A stretch of DNA of 64,000 nt from Edaphochlamys debaryana (lineage: Eukaryota; Chlorophyta; Chlorophyceae; Chlamydomonadales). How positions within the stretch are numbered: position 1 is the first letter of the stretch; the number at the start of each line of letters is the position of its first letter. The stretch spans positions 186,001-250,000 of the forward strand of contig JAEHOE010000124.1 of NCBI GenBank assembly GCA_016858145.1, written 5' to 3'. This document shows, in pieces, positions 1 to 12,300 of the stretch. Made by a program: the position numbers and the translations under genes. Under the pieces are notes generated by a model. The model saw only the letters and a program-made list of their open reading frames with translations, searched no databases and was not told the origin of the DNA.

Positions 1-3000
1 CGTGGAGGGCGGTCTGGCCGTGCCGCTGCTGGGCCGCATGGGGGTGGAGGGGGTGGGGGTGAGAGGTGACGGGATGGGGTGGGGTCCGGCGGTCAGCAGC
101 GGGTTTCGTGGTGGTGGGAAGGAGGTCCGTCCCGAACAAGCTATCGGAGAAGCACCTACCGCCGCCAACGGCTCGGGCCCTCGGCCTCGACGTGCAGATC
201 GCGCCGCACGCCGTCCTCCCAAGCCCTCCCACGGTCCTCTCAAGTCCCAAGCGCCCCTGGGGCACGCAAGCGCCCCGCCCCGCCCCCGCCCCCCCCCGCC
301 CCGCCGCCACCCTTCCCCCCACCCACCCAACACACACCTGTGCCTCCCTGCTGGCCCCCCCCACCAGCAGCGCCTCTATGGCCCCCACGTGCCCCTCCCC
401 GGCGGCGACGTGCAGGGGCGTGGAGCCGTCCTGAGGGCAGGGGAGGGGGGAGGGGAGGGGGAAGGCCAGTGCGCGGAGCTGGCGTTGCGGGACACGAGCC
501 AAGGTGAAGGGGGTGGGGGGTGCGAGGGGCAAGGTTTGCAGAGCTCCCTACTCGCTCTCCGCACCCCGCACCCCGCACCCCGCACCCCGTCTCCAAGGCC
601 CATGAGGGCATCAGCGCTCCTACCTTCCATGCCACCAAAGACGCCCCCCCCTCCGTTGGCAATGTACGGCACCTTTCGGTACCCCCCTCCCTCGCTCGCG
701 CACCTGTGGGTTCGCCACGGCATCCGGCGACGCGCCCTCCTGGAGCAGGGACTCCACCGCCGCAGCGTCACCCCTGCGGGCAGCTTCCGCCAGCTTCCGA
801 CCCAGATCCTCCGCCGCCGCCGTCTGCTCCGCCGCCATGCCCGCCAGACCAACCACTCCCGCGATCGCCGCCAACCGCCGCGGCCCGAATCCAAGCTTGG
901 ATCCAACCGCCAGCAGCGCGGCGTCGGCCGCGCCGCTGACCCTCACCAGATCCTGTACGGCATCCGCCAGGGCCGAGGGACCGTCGAGCTTCTTCCTGTG
1001 TGGGGCAAGAGGCCAAGCAAGAGCTGAGAGGTGCAGGGAGTGATAAGGTGCAAATGAGAGATCACAGGCGGGTTGAAGGGAGGAGGTGGCAGGCGAAAAG
1101 GTGGGGTGAGGAGCGGCGAAATAGAGACCAGAGACCCCACGCAGTCGCCCTCTCCACCCACCAGCAGAAGTACGAGTAGACCGCCCACACTCTGTCGGCA
1201 TCGGCCCAGGCCTGAGGGGATGGGGGGGAGAGAGGGGTTGGGGACGAGTGACAGGGTGGAGCTGGGGGGCTGGGGGGCCTGAGCGCCCACACCGAAGACC
1301 CCACCGCTTGCCCTCCTTGCCCCTCCTTGCCCACTGGGGGGCTGGGGGGGCTGGGGGGCAGCCAGCCTGCACCCGCCAACCCCTGCCCCATCCCATCCTG
1401 AAGCCCAACACCGCATACCCCACCGCATGTACCTCCCCCACCCCCCATCCCAGCCCCCACCAACTTACCCCTTCCCCCCCATTCCCCACCCTCCCCACCC
1501 CCAACCCTCCCAAGCCCCACCTGGTACACGCCGGCATGGACCTCCGACAGGTACCCCAGCAGCCACACGGGGGAGGGCGCCTCCTCCAACCGCCCCGCCC
1601 GCCACGCACGGGCCGCCGCCGCCAGCAGGGCCGCCAACCGCCCCGGCAGGTCCTCCGCGCCAGCGCCCACCAGGCTGCCCGCCGCCAGCGCCGCCGCCAG
1701 CGGCGTCGCCACCGCCGCCAGCAGCTGGCCCGCCTCGTCCCCGTCCTTGTCGTTCGTACCGCCGTTCGTACTGCCGATCGTAATGCCGCCCAGGATCTTG
1801 CGGTAGATGGCCAAGGAGGGGGCTGCGGAGTCGCCGCCGCTCCGTAGCACGGCGTCCACCTGCAGTGGTGGACAATCCAAGGGTGATCTTGGATTCAGGA
1901 TCCGGAAGTAGATCGCTGATCGGGTATGAGGACCCCGGGCGCGGGCCCCTCCTGCCCCCGGATCAATCCGATCCCGCCCAGCCGCGCAGCTCCGTTACCC
2001 GCTCATCCCTCCTCCGCCCCTGACAGCCCCCCCCCCCACCAGCATGCCCAGCCACGCCTCCAGGGACACCCAGTGGCACAGCTGCTCGCCCCTGCGGTGG
2101 GGGGTTGGGTGGGGCGGTGGGGGGCGGGTGGGGCGGGGGGCGAGAGGGGGTGCAGGGAAAGGGGCATATGGGGCGGGGGAAGGTGCGGTCAGATCCGGTG
2201 GCGCAGCGTTGCCAGGCTCCCACAAACGCCGCCGTGCACCTGAGAGTGCCGTTTCCGTACAGCACATACGCACACGGTCGTACCTGCCGTACCGCGCCAT
2301 GCGCTCCGCCAGCGTCCACACGCGGCTGAAGTACTCGCATCCCGCCATGAGCCCCTTGGCCAGTACGGCATCCAGCGCGGCGGCGGCGGCGGCCAACGGC
2401 TCGCGCTGTTCGCCTGCGCCCGCCTGCATCTGACTCAGCAGCTGCTTGGTGCGGGACAGGAGGGGGCGCGGGATGCCCTCGGGGGCGAGCGGGAAGAAGG
2501 TGGGGACCACCAGCATGGCCCGTGCGCGGGCGTAGAAGACCTGACAGGGGGGGAACAAGAGAATGAGGAGGGTGAGTAAGAGGGCAAGGGACATGAGGGA
2601 CAAGCGGAAGAGACGGGGGTTGAACAATCTGCCTCTGCACGTGCCCCTGCTCACATGACCCTGCACGTCAGCCCCTCCGTCCCCCCCACCTTGGACCGCA
2701 GCACCTCCACCATGGGGCTGGCGCTGTACTGGGGCACACAGCACCTGCGGGTGAGGGGGGGAGGGTGTTGGCGGGTCTGATGGGCCCATCGGGGTTCAGC
2801 GGGGCGGAGCGGTCATGGGCACACCACATCGTTCTTGTTGACTGCGCTCCCGCCACCACGGCCTTTCCCTGCCCGTGCCCCTGCCCCTGCCCCTCGCTGG
2901 CTGTCAGTCGCACCCTCCTTTCCCATCTCCTGCAGCATCCTCCGTCGCCCTCTGCTTCCCCACCAGCCCAACCAACCCCTGGGGTTCAGCAGGGTCGGCA

Positions 3001-5871
3001 CGCGCTCTCACCACATACAACCAAACTTCCTTCGACTGCAAAGCACGACCCCTCTCACCAGTCAATCCAGACGTACTCGAGGCCCTCCGCCGCCATCCGC
3101 CGGAGCACCCCACACATCTCGGCAAACTGCGGAGGCGCGGAGGGTGGGTGGGGCCCGCGGGGGCCAGGGCGCTTTGACCCCGGGGGCGCGCGGCAAGTGT
3201 GGTCGACGCACCAACAGGACTGCCCACAAAACCCCATGCAGTTCCTCCCGGCTACCTCCTTCTCCCCCAGTCCCATCGACTCCTGCCTTCTCCCCCGCAC
3301 CTCCCCCAAACCCTAATCCCCCACCCACCCCGGCCCCCGCCCTTACCCCCCCCCCCCCGCCCCCACCTGAGGCTCCAGCATGGGTGTGAAGCCCGGCTGC
3401 TGCGGGTAGGGCTTGGGCGCGCCCCAGCGCCAGCTCAGCACGGCCGTCTGCGCCCACTGCGCCTCCGGTACGGCACTGTACGGCAGCTCCACGCACTCGG
3501 ATGCGGCCACCTCCTCAAACACCTGCACACACACACACGCGGGTGAGGGGGCGGGGGCGTACCGGGGGGTTGCGCGGGGGCGCTGGCGGCACAGACAGAA
3601 TCCGCGCACGCGGCATAGCGCGCATGCGGTTGGGGAAACCCCCTTCCAATCAAGGGCCCACCGTTCCATGACCTTGCTCCCGTCGCGCCCCGCACCCCAG
3701 CCCCAGCCGCAGCACACCGCCCCCCGCCCCAACCCCCCCCTCAACCATCCACCCACCCACCTTGACTCCCTTCCACGCCAGCACCGCCCCAATGCGCATC
3801 AGTCGCATGGGCACCGCCGCCAGGTCGGGCGGCATGCCCCCGTGCAGGTCCTGCACCACCCCCGGCAGCGAGGACAGCGGCAGGGGCGCGGGCAGGGCCG
3901 ACTGCAGAGCAGACTGGGGGGCAGGGGCAGAGGGCAGAGATGAGGGGGTTGAGGTGAGGGGGTAGAGGCGAGGGGAGAGACGCGGGGTTGAGTGTGGTGA
4001 GACAGGTAAGAGGCCCGGGGGCGGGGGGCGGGGGGGGGGGTTATGGGGTGGAGGCGACGCGGTCGTAAGCGTGTGGGCATGTGGGCAGCTGGGGCCGAGC
4101 AGTGCCGAGGCTGACAAACACGTGCACAGCAAGGACCCACTCTCCTTGCCCTGGCGAAGCGTACCGTACATGCTGGTAACCACCGCGCACCCCCGGCGGC
4201 AAGGCATTTCGGCTGAGCTTCGCGCACCCCCCCACACAATTATTTTTGCTTCGCGCAAGCGCTTGACGGGTTTCTGGACTTTTCGCGCACGCCGCGCAGG
4301 GCAGGGGCAACGGTATGCTTGTGTAAAGCCCAGTGCAGCGCATCAAGCCAACGCCGGTAGCCACCCGCATGGCTGTCCAGCTTGCCTCGGAGCATACCGT
4401 AATGTTAAACTTAGCTGCTCTACTCCAAATGCCTGAATGAGCCGGCAGCGCTTGCCCCTCACAGCACCGTGCGGTACGGTACCGTACACGCGCGTGGCCC
4501 CCTCAGCACAAGCCCGCCGCCCCTTACTCCCAGTCGCTGTCCGACCCCTCCGCCCCCTCACTGCCCGAACTCTCATCCCCGCTGCCCGATCCCTCCTCCA
4601 ACCGGTCCGGCGAGCATCAGCAGCTAGTCGCTGCCCGAGCCCGCCCTCCTTTCCGCTGCTCGACCCTTCCTCTCCGTCGTTGCTCGACCCTTCCTCCCCG
4701 TCGCTGCTCGACCCTTCCTCCCCGTCGCTGCCCGACCCCTCCGCCCCCTCGCTGCCCGACCCGTCCTCCCCGCTGCCCGACCCCTCCTTCTCCCCGCTGC
4801 CCGACCCCTTCTCCTCCCCGCTGCCCGACCCCTCCTCCTCCCCGCTGCTTGAGACCACTAGCACGAGGCAGCGCTCCTTGCGTGGGCGGCCTGGGCGCCT
4901 CTTCTTCGCGGCCGCCTCGGCCGCGGCCTTTGCAGCCGCGAAGTTCAGCTTGCCTCGCATGCCGGCGGGCGGGTGCCCGCCTCGCTCGGCCATGCTTCAA
5001 AGAGTGCAGTCTAAGAGCTACTGCCCTGAGTATTGCGGGTACCGTACCGTATGGTGCGCGGCTGCGAAAGTAGGGAGTGGCGTACGCCGGCCGGGCGCGG
5101 GCACGAACACAAGCAGTTTTCCGCACTTCCGCGCGGGCCCCCGCCCAGTTTTTGAGATGCTCCGCGCGAACCCCCCTGACTGCGCGAAACTGCAAAATCG
5201 GCCAAATAATTATTTATTTATGCGCGGTGATATCGGCAAGGTACGGTACGTAATCCTATCGCCTCAACGTCCCCCGCTCCGGCCTGCTCCTCACCGTATC
5301 CGCCAGCTGCTGAGGCAGGACCCCGACCTTACTGCCGCCCGCGTTCGGCTGGCCGCTGGCGGGGGCCTTGCCCGGGCCTGGGCCTGGGCCCCCAGCGGGC
5401 CCAGCAGGGCCCGCCGCCGCCCGCCCGGGGTCCGCTGGGGAGGCGGCGGGGAGGCCCTCGAGCTTTGCGCGTAGGGCCGCCACCTCCGCCAGGACGGTGC
5501 TCTCCGAGGCGGCGAGCTGGGCTTTGAGGGCCGCCACCTCGGCCCGAAGCGCTTGCACCTCCTTGCTCTGGGGGATGGTTGGGGGGGCATTGGGGGGGGG
5601 CAAAGGGTCTGTTCGCGCCCCTACTGGTACTTGCCCCAGTGGATCGTCTGCACTTCCACGAAGCACCTCGAAGGGTGCGAATAGGCCGTTTCGCGACATC
5701 AGGCGACGGCATGCGTACCTCTGAATTGGCCTTGTAGGCCACCCCGTTGTCGGGATAGACAGCCTTCATGTGTAGGAGGAGGATGGCATTATTGTTCGGA
5801 TGGTTCGCAACGTCAGAAGCTATCGACTTGCGCGCGACATGCCTCACCGCTTTTGAAGCCGCTGAGCCCAT
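1..5871 (-). CDS. HET-like / ankyrin-repeat protein with N-myristoylation start (partial, runs off left edge)
   Basis: Twelve phase-consistent exons: 5719-5871, 5295-5567, 3761-3913, 3367-3522, 3059-3126, 2690-2744, 2284-2540, 2040-2091, 1521-1859, 1162-1211, 704-995 and 365-430 (638 codons). A further end near 1-60 (encoding H-G-Q-T-A-L-H) suggests more ankyrin repeats beyond the window; the exon around 140-250 is unresolved. The start MGSAASKAV fits the MGxxxS/T myristoylation rule. Residues about 52-95 are a Leu/Ala coiled coil (KEVQALRAEVAALKAQL). Residues about 215-345 carry HET-domain hallmarks: TAVLSWRWG, then YVWIDWCCVPQ, then RARAMLVVP, then YFSRVWTLAER. Residues about 590-638 form ankyrin repeats (LAEAARRGDAAAVESLLQEG, then DGSTPLHVAAGEGH). 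HET domains act in fungal non-self recognition; the role in algae is unknown. Exons 1-2 join the rest across a 1.38-kb intron by phase only, so that link is less certain. Confidence 0.7.
4343..4993 (-). CDS. Small AT-hook ORF with acidic Ser/Gly/Glu repeat tail, inside an intron
   Basis: An ATG at 4993 opens a frame that starts MAERGGHPPAGMRGKL. An Ala/Lys helix follows, then an AT-hook (KKRRPGRPRKE), which binds the minor groove of AT-rich DNA in known families, then imperfect repeats of GSGSGEE and SSSDGEEG. The repeat-coding frame shifts near 4620. In the original frame translation runs on to 4343 with an unrelated basic tail, while another frame keeps the acidic repeat style and ends in DSDWE with TAA at 4524-4526. 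This suggests repeat slippage, a frameshift, or a small intron. The ORF lies on the same strand inside the second intron of the HET-like gene, so it may be a nested gene, cargo of a mobile element, or an alternative exon. Confidence 0.4.
   Translation of the reverse strand: MAERGGHPPAGMRGKLNFAAAKAAAEAAAKKRRPGRPRKERCLVLVVSSSGEEEGSGSGEEKGSGSGEKEGSGSGEDGSGSEGAEGSGSDGEEGSSSDGEEGSSNDGEEGSSSGKEGGLGQRLAADARRTGWRRDRAAGMRVRAVRGRRGRTATGSKGRRACAEGATRVYGTVPHGAVRGKRCRLIQAFGVEQLSLTLRYAPRQAGQPCGWLPALA
4561..4850. repeat. Imperfect minisatellite encoding the acidic repeat tail
   Basis: Tandem variants of a unit reading about CTGCCCGACCCCTCCTCC on the plus strand repeat about ten to twelve times with length changes. 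Their translation on the minus strand is the Gly-Ser-Gly-Glu / Ser-Asp-Gly-Glu tail of the AT-hook ORF. Unit-length variation here probably caused the frame change near 4620. Confidence 0.6.
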
Positions 5872-7579
5872 GATCCTCCCGTTAAGACTCTATATCTGAT
5901 CAGAGAGGCTCAGGGCATAGCCTAAAGGGATTCAGTGGAGGCCTGGGCTTGGAAAGTAGGGTCCATCGATGCGTCGCAGATGTTCCAGCTGATCGGGTTT
6001 CGCTATGTGCCCTTGGTTGTCACATATCGGGCTTCCCCACACGAAGGTGAGACCACCCAGACATAAGGTACGATGCCGTACAAGATGTGGGTGTACACTG
6101 TACGGGATGCGGTCACCCCGCGCTACCCCACGCGTGTTGAGGAAGCCAGCTGTAGAAGGGGCCTGGGCCGTGCGCTGTGCGCATGCTCAAGGAAGGCTGG
6201 GGGCCCCGCAAGCTCGGGGCTGCTGGCTTCACCAGCTAGCAGCGACAGGCCGGCAGCAGACTGCTTGGTGGCGGCGTCCGTTACCCGTAAGAAGGCCTCT
6301 GGGCCTGGGCCCACGCCTCCGTGGGCGCTGGGCGGGCATACACTCAACAGGCTTCCTATCAGTGCAGATGACTCTAGCTTCAGGCTAGCTTCTTGTGTAC
6401 CCACGTCCTTCCACCGCCACACCCGAACAGCTGCACTTCGCCTCGAACCCTCCCGCCGCAGGCATCCATGACGTCACTACAGCTTGCTACAGGACCCCCA
6501 GTCTCGCCTCTCAGACTAGAGCTGCATCACTCAACTTTGCATATCATTGTCAAGCACCACTCAGCGCGTTCAACCAACATGAGACTGTCACAAGCCCCGT
6601 CCCCGTGGCCCAACAAAGGCACTAGAGCTCCACCTCAAACTCCCCCGATCCGCCTTACGTAGCCCCTCGCTCTCCATACCTAGCTATAACTGCCGAGCAC
6701 TCAGTCCATGAACGCCAGTTAGCGCTAAACAGTACACAGGAGCCGCAGGAGCCGCAGGCACGCGCAGCGCTGGGGCACAGACCCATACCCCCCCCCCCAA
6801 AGCTTGCGCCCCGACTTCATTGCCTCCAAGCAGGAGGGTCCGATCACACGCCTGCTCGAAAGCGAACGCTTGCGACCAACCTGCTATAACCACCGGTTGG
6901 ACATAGTATGCAAGACACGGCCTGGCAGGCCGACCCCCCATCTCGTCCGCCATGCCCAAGAAGCTCTAGAGGCGGGGGTCTGACGCCGCCCGCCTCGTGC
7001 CACGGCCACGCCCCCTCCTCCACTCCAGGTCGGGTCCCTGCATCCACCGGCGCCTGGAGCGGCGGGACGGCCGCCAGCGCCAGGCCCAGACCGCAACTGC
7101 GAGGCCGCACAGGCCCATGGGTCCTGGCGCTGCGGTTCCTGGCAACGCCTGGGCCAGGGGGAACCCCAGGCGCTGGCAGAGCCTCCACGCTCAACGCTGA
7201 GCGTACGTATGCTGCTGCCACGCCTCGTTTCTCACGAGCCGGTATCTGGCATAAGAGATCCAGGACCGTGCCGCCGTGCTGCAAGGCCCCCGCCGCGTCA
7301 ATGACATATCGGAGTCCCGGTACCTCCGGACGCTGTTCCACATCGCCCCAAGTGCTGAGCGCCCTCCCCGGGGCTGCAGCCCCCACTCAGTTCTGCTTCA
7401 TTAGCCTGGAGGGAGGGGGAGGAGAGGCGGTATGCATACGTGAAGGCAGAGGTGAAGCAAGGGTACCCGTGTGGAGGATGAAAGGGGAGCGGCAGCGGCG
7501 GTACCGCTCACCAATGGCATCCCTCTACGCCAAGCCCGCACGAACTCGGGCGATGCCCAGCCTCCCCCCACACCAGCGC
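5872..7579. other. No firm gene; one possible exon on the minus strand
   Basis: Most of this stretch shows nothing gene-like. From 7354 leftward on the minus strand an open frame reads WGDVEQRPEVPGLRYVIDAA and continues for about 70 plausible residues. An acceptor just upstream (CTCAG at 7355-7359) is in phase with a possible donor that overlaps the stop of the mL64-like gene (AG|GTGAGC at 7583). It could therefore be a further exon of that gene, but I find no convincing end and no family match. Several short GTAC-containing palindromes occur near 6070-6110. Confidence 0.3.
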
Positions 7580-8124
7580 TCACCTCTTGCGCACGTACTT
7601 GTCCTTGATTTGCCCCGGCGTGAGTAGCAACCTGTCGATGGCCGAGACCTCCTCCCAGTCCAGCCGCCGCGACGCCTGCGCAAGCGGGACAGGGTGGGGC
7701 CGTCGGGAGCTCAGGTGTTGGCCCCGGTGTTGGGAAGGGGCAACAGGCGCCCCACTTGGGGCGCCCAAGGGCCGTCGTCCCCACTTTGTGCTTCACGCGC
7801 CACCTCTCGTCCCAGCCAGTATAGGTGCACCCCCCAGCTTGCCTTGTACTCTGTAATCATCTTCGGCATCGCAGCCATCGCGTCGCTGATCTGTTTGACC
7901 CGTGCTGCTCGCTTGGCGTTCTTCTCCTCCTGCCGCTTGATATAGGCCGCACAGCCGGGCGGCTCCTGGGGCTTGCCCGGGACGATGCCCTCGTGCGGCC
8001 ACTTCAGTCCATTCTTGTAGAACTCTTCCCGTAATCGCATTGCTTCGGCGTAAGATATGAGAGGCGGTCCCTCTTTTCGTGGAAGAAGCGCCTTAGCGCC
8101 CAGTCGGTGCAGGATGTGCGCCAT
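7580..8124 (-). CDS. Mitochondrial ribosomal protein mL64 / CRIF1 (GADD45GIP1)-like
   Basis: Two exons, 7843-8124 and 7580-7675, give 125 residues. The start MAHILHRLGAKALLPRKEG is basic and uncharged by acids, as in a mitochondrial presequence. The centre, RAARVKQISDAMAAMPKMI, matches the CR6-interacting-factor signature of mL64 (in animals an ...ECMAKMPQMI... segment in a basic helix). mL64 is a peripheral protein of the mitochondrial large ribosomal subunit. The intron uses a GC donor (AAG|GCAAGC), which keeps the frame where no GT donor is available. The C-terminus (QIKDKYVRKR, then TGA) is shorter than in animals; the stop overlaps a good GTGAGC donor, so another exon is possible. Family assignment rests on one motif plus size and charge. 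Confidence 0.6.
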
Positions 8125-9314
8125 AGCGGCGCGCACTGTGAGCAAGCTTAGGTGGTGACACACGGGTCGCTAAAAGGGGGAAGGGAAGTCGGGTATTCTC
8201 CTGCGCGAGTGCACCGTGCATGGTGGCTGACACGCCCATGACCCTGCCCCAGTCCCCCGCCCGTCGCCAGCCCTTGGTTCCTGACGAGGCCTGACGCCTT
8301 GCTATTAGACTCCTGCCAGGACTCCTTCGTAATCCTCCCTTGAGACAGTGTCGCGGAGGTGCGCTTGGCTCATTTGTTGCAGGGTAGGTTCCAGCATGCC
8401 CCGAACACGCAGGCGCGCCAGCCCATCATACTGACTGCGTCCATCCTCCGGGAAATCCCTGCGCGCCTCGGCCCTGCCCGCTCGACCATTTTGCGCTCCC
8501 TATGCCCTTAATTCGCGAGCAACCGCCTCCTCGCTAGTAACTACGCACTTCAGGCGCACGCCAAAACTGCCGCAGTCACGGCGGCTCAATGGGCGCACCG
8601 CCCAATCCACACCCCCACGCGTCCGGATTCGGCCCCGGCGTGCTTCTCCGTGTCGGTCGCTCTTCAGTGTGCCCCTAGCATAGCTCTCAAAGGACCAGTA
8701 GCCATACTGACAAGAACTCATGCGGTGACAACCCCCATAAACACTGCGGAGGTCCGGGCCTTGTGGCAGGCCCAACAGAGTCCAGCTTCCCGCAAAGGCG
8801 CGGCACGGCATTGCGCCTGCCAGGTACAGCCCGCGTCCGATTGGGCCGAAGCCCGAGGCCTAAGCCCCACTTGCCCGCATACACACGTGGATTGAGACAC
8901 GCCTGCCCCACCCATCCCAGCTAGATAGATAGGTCCATACACAGAGCCTCCTAGTCCCAGCGAGCCTTCCCATGTACTTCCGCCCTCCCGTTGCGCTTCA
9001 GCAGCCACACCTCACCCGGAGGGATCCTCGCAACCTCTAGCGGAGCTGGGCTCCATGACTAAGGCCCCGGCCTCGACAGCCTCAGCCTTGGGGCACAGGC
9101 CGCCTAAGAGCCCTATGCGGGCCACGTAACCCCCTTCCTAGGGACGCAGCGGCCCGTCTTAACTACGAGGGCCTCTCTAAGCCCTCACCAGCGCATGGCT
9201 GCTTCACGCCGGTACTCTTCGCCGCGGGCTCTGGAGGCAACACGCTGTCTGCAGGGGCCGTATCGCCCCGCCTTCGACCAGCCTCAGGCTCGGGAGCTCG
9301 CAGCACGCAGCTAA
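8125..9314. other. Intergenic; presumed 3' region of the AP2 gene and promoter of the mL64-like gene
   Basis: Both neighbours are on the minus strand, so this 1.2 kb should hold the AP2 gene 3' UTR on the right and the upstream region of the mL64-like gene on the left. No coding exon, RNA gene or clear repeat was recognised. Confidence 0.5.
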
Positions 9315-12300
9315 TTAGCCCCTGCCGCGGCCGTGCGGGCCCTCGCCGCCGCCGTGGCTGCCGGGCGGTCCGTGGTGGCCCCGCGGGTGGCCGCCGTGGC
9401 CGTGCGGGGGAGCGTGCGGGTGGTAGCCGCCGCCAGCCCCTGGGTGGTGGCCGTGGGGGTCCGCGCCGCCTCCGCTGCCTCCCATCTGCGAGGGTAAGCG
9501 CAAATCATGTCATGACAGGAAGTGCGCGAGTGTAATGGACGATATGAGCGGCAGAAGGCGTGAAGGCATGCGCTCGCACGTGGTGCGCTCGGTTACACGG
9601 TGCTCTGGCCCTGCCGTCTCGACCGCAAGGAAACGGCCGCGCCCGCCGCAGCCGCACCTGAGTGAAGAAGGAAAGGTTGCGTATGACGTCGTCCAGCCCG
9701 CCGCCGCCAGCCTCCCCGCCGCCGCCAGCGCCGCCGCCGCCGGCCTCGCTGCCGCGCCCATCCCCAGCCACTCGCTTCACAGCCTGCGTCAGCTCCTGAA
9801 GCTTCTGCTGGACAAAGTCTGTGTCGGGGCCCTGGCCGCCGCCACCGCCGCCGCTGCCGCCGCCGCCGGGCCGCCGGCCCCCGCCCGTCGCCACGGCGTA
9901 CGGGTGGTGGGCGTGGGGGTGTGGCGGGTAGCCATGTGGGTGGTGGGGGTTGCCGCCGCCGGTGGAGACAGACCGGCTGTGCGGGTGCGGGTGGCCGTGG
10001 GCGGGGTGGGGGGGCGCATGCGGGTGGGGAGGGGCGCCCGGGGGCGGCCCGCGGCCGCGGGCGTGGGGCAGAGGCTCCGCACCGTGGGGGTCGCCTTGCT
10101 CATCTGCGGGGTGCGTGCAGGGAGGGCAGAACGCGGGGCGGGAGGGGTTCAGAGGCTTTGCCAGCTCACGGACGGTAATTACCGTATCAGCGCGTATTGA
10201 CCTGCAGGCCAAGCTGAGGTGCGCGAGGCCGCGCCAGTTCGCCCTGCCCAGGTCCCAAGTCGGCAAGTGCACGCACCTCCGTAGTCGGGGTAAGGGTGGT
10301 AGGGCGGCGGCATGTGGCGGGCGGCTGCGCTCCCTCCGCTCGGGCCTCGCCCATACCGTGCCGCGTGGGGCGGCGGCGGCATGTAGTGCGGCGGGTAGCC
10401 AGGCGGCGCGCCGTATCCGTACGGCGGCGGTGCCATGCCGTACGGGTCCTCTGGGTCTTCGACCTCGTAGCCGTACGGCATCTCGTAGCCGTAGCCGTAC
10501 CCGTGCGGCGGCGGCTCTCCGCCCGCCTCGTACGGATGGTGGCCACCAGGCGGCGGGCCGTAAGGATGCCCGTAGGGAGGCGGCAGTACGCCTCCATGGT
10601 ACGGGTGGCCGTACGGTGGCGGCGGGCCGTACGGGTCCATGGGGTCGACGCCCTCGGGCGGGTAGGCCGCGGGGTCATGTGGGTCGTAGCCTGGGGGCAT
10701 CCCGTGCGGCGGCATGCCCCTACCTGCAGGGCGGAGCCGCGGATCAAGGGCAGGTTTGAAAACGCAATACCGCTATCAGCAAGGGGGGAGCAACACGTCG
10801 ATACGCCGCCTAGCAAGAGCACAGCTCCGCCAGGCGCAGCTCCGCTGGACGTCACCCATCCGCCCTGAGTCCGTGACCCGTCCTCCCACCCCACCTGCGT
10901 CCGCGCCTTCTGCGTCAGCTGCACCGTGCTGAGGGGGACCACCCTGGGGCCAGCCAGGGGGTGGCCCGCGGCCGCCACTGCTGCGCGCCGCAGCCGGCGG
11001 CGGCGTGGGATGGCGCAGGGCCGTGGGTGGGGGCACACGTGGGCTCCTCTTGGGGGCGCCAGGTGGCGGATGCCCCGCTCCCTGACCGCCGTCGGGGCCG
11101 TACAGGGCCGCCGCGAGTGCAGCGGAGGCGCTGCCACCGCCGGAGGACACGCCCCGCTGGCCCGACCCAGTGCCGCCTCCGGACCCACGAGACCTGTGCG
11201 GGGAGGCAGGGGGGACAAGGCGTTGAGAGGCGTGCTCTTGCGAAACAGGCGAGCGCTGCAAGGAGAAACACACGTGCGTCGTACTGCCCTCTGCGTCGCA
11301 CTATCCGCGCCCACGCCTTCCCAGCGTCCGTCTCTTCGTCACTATTACGTGGCGCCCGACCCCCCCGTAACTTGACGACAACTGCCCCGTAGACTCACCC
11401 TGGCTGTCCGTAGCCGCGCGGGCTCATACCGTACGGTGGCATACCATACGGCGGATAGGCCCCGTACGGGTTGTACGGATCGCCGTACGGCGGAGGGTAG
11501 GCGGCCATGGACCCATGCGATGGCTGCCGCGTGCCGCTGCGTGTCGCCGCCGGACCCGTCGCTGGCGGCGGCGGTCCCGACGGGCCATTGTCAGCGCCGC
11601 CACCGCCACCGCCGCCGCCGTTGCCCGCCAACGCCGCGGCGGCGCCCGCCAGGGCTGCAAGCGCGTCGTGGGGACGGTCCTCCCCGCCTCCGCCTCCGCC
11701 GTCGCGTGCGGACCCAGGCCCCGCCGCCCCGCCGTCCTCGCCTTGCTCCGCCCCCGCAGCCCCCCCGCGACTCCGCCCAGCCGCAGGCCCGGCACCCTCG
11801 CGGGGTGGCCCCCCGCGCGAGCCGCCCTCGCCGCCGCCGCTGACGCCTGGCCGGCCCCGTTGGCTGGCGCGAAGTGCATCCGCCCTCGCCGCCGCCTCCG
11901 CGGCAGGCCCTGGGCCCGCGCCGCCCTCCGAACGGGGCCCAGGCGGGTGTTGCGGGTGGCGGGCGTGTGGCGGAGGCGGGCCGACCATGTACGGCGGCGG
12001 CGGGCCACGTGGCAGGCCGGCCATCTCCGCCGCCTCGTCCGGATGGTGCCCTGCAGCGGCGTAAGCGGCGGCCACCGCTGCCGGATCGGCATCTGGGTCG
12101 TCGTACTCAGCGTAGTACGGGTGCATGTACGGCCCATACGGGCCGTACGCGGGATGTGGCTCGTACATAATGGGCGTGCCGTCCTCGTCGTACCCGGCCA
12201 CCACCGGGTACGGGTAGTAGCCGGGGTAGTAGGGCACGCCGTGCTCGTCCACCTCCTCGTACTCGCCCTCCGCCATGGCCGGGTCCATGCCTGGGTAAGG

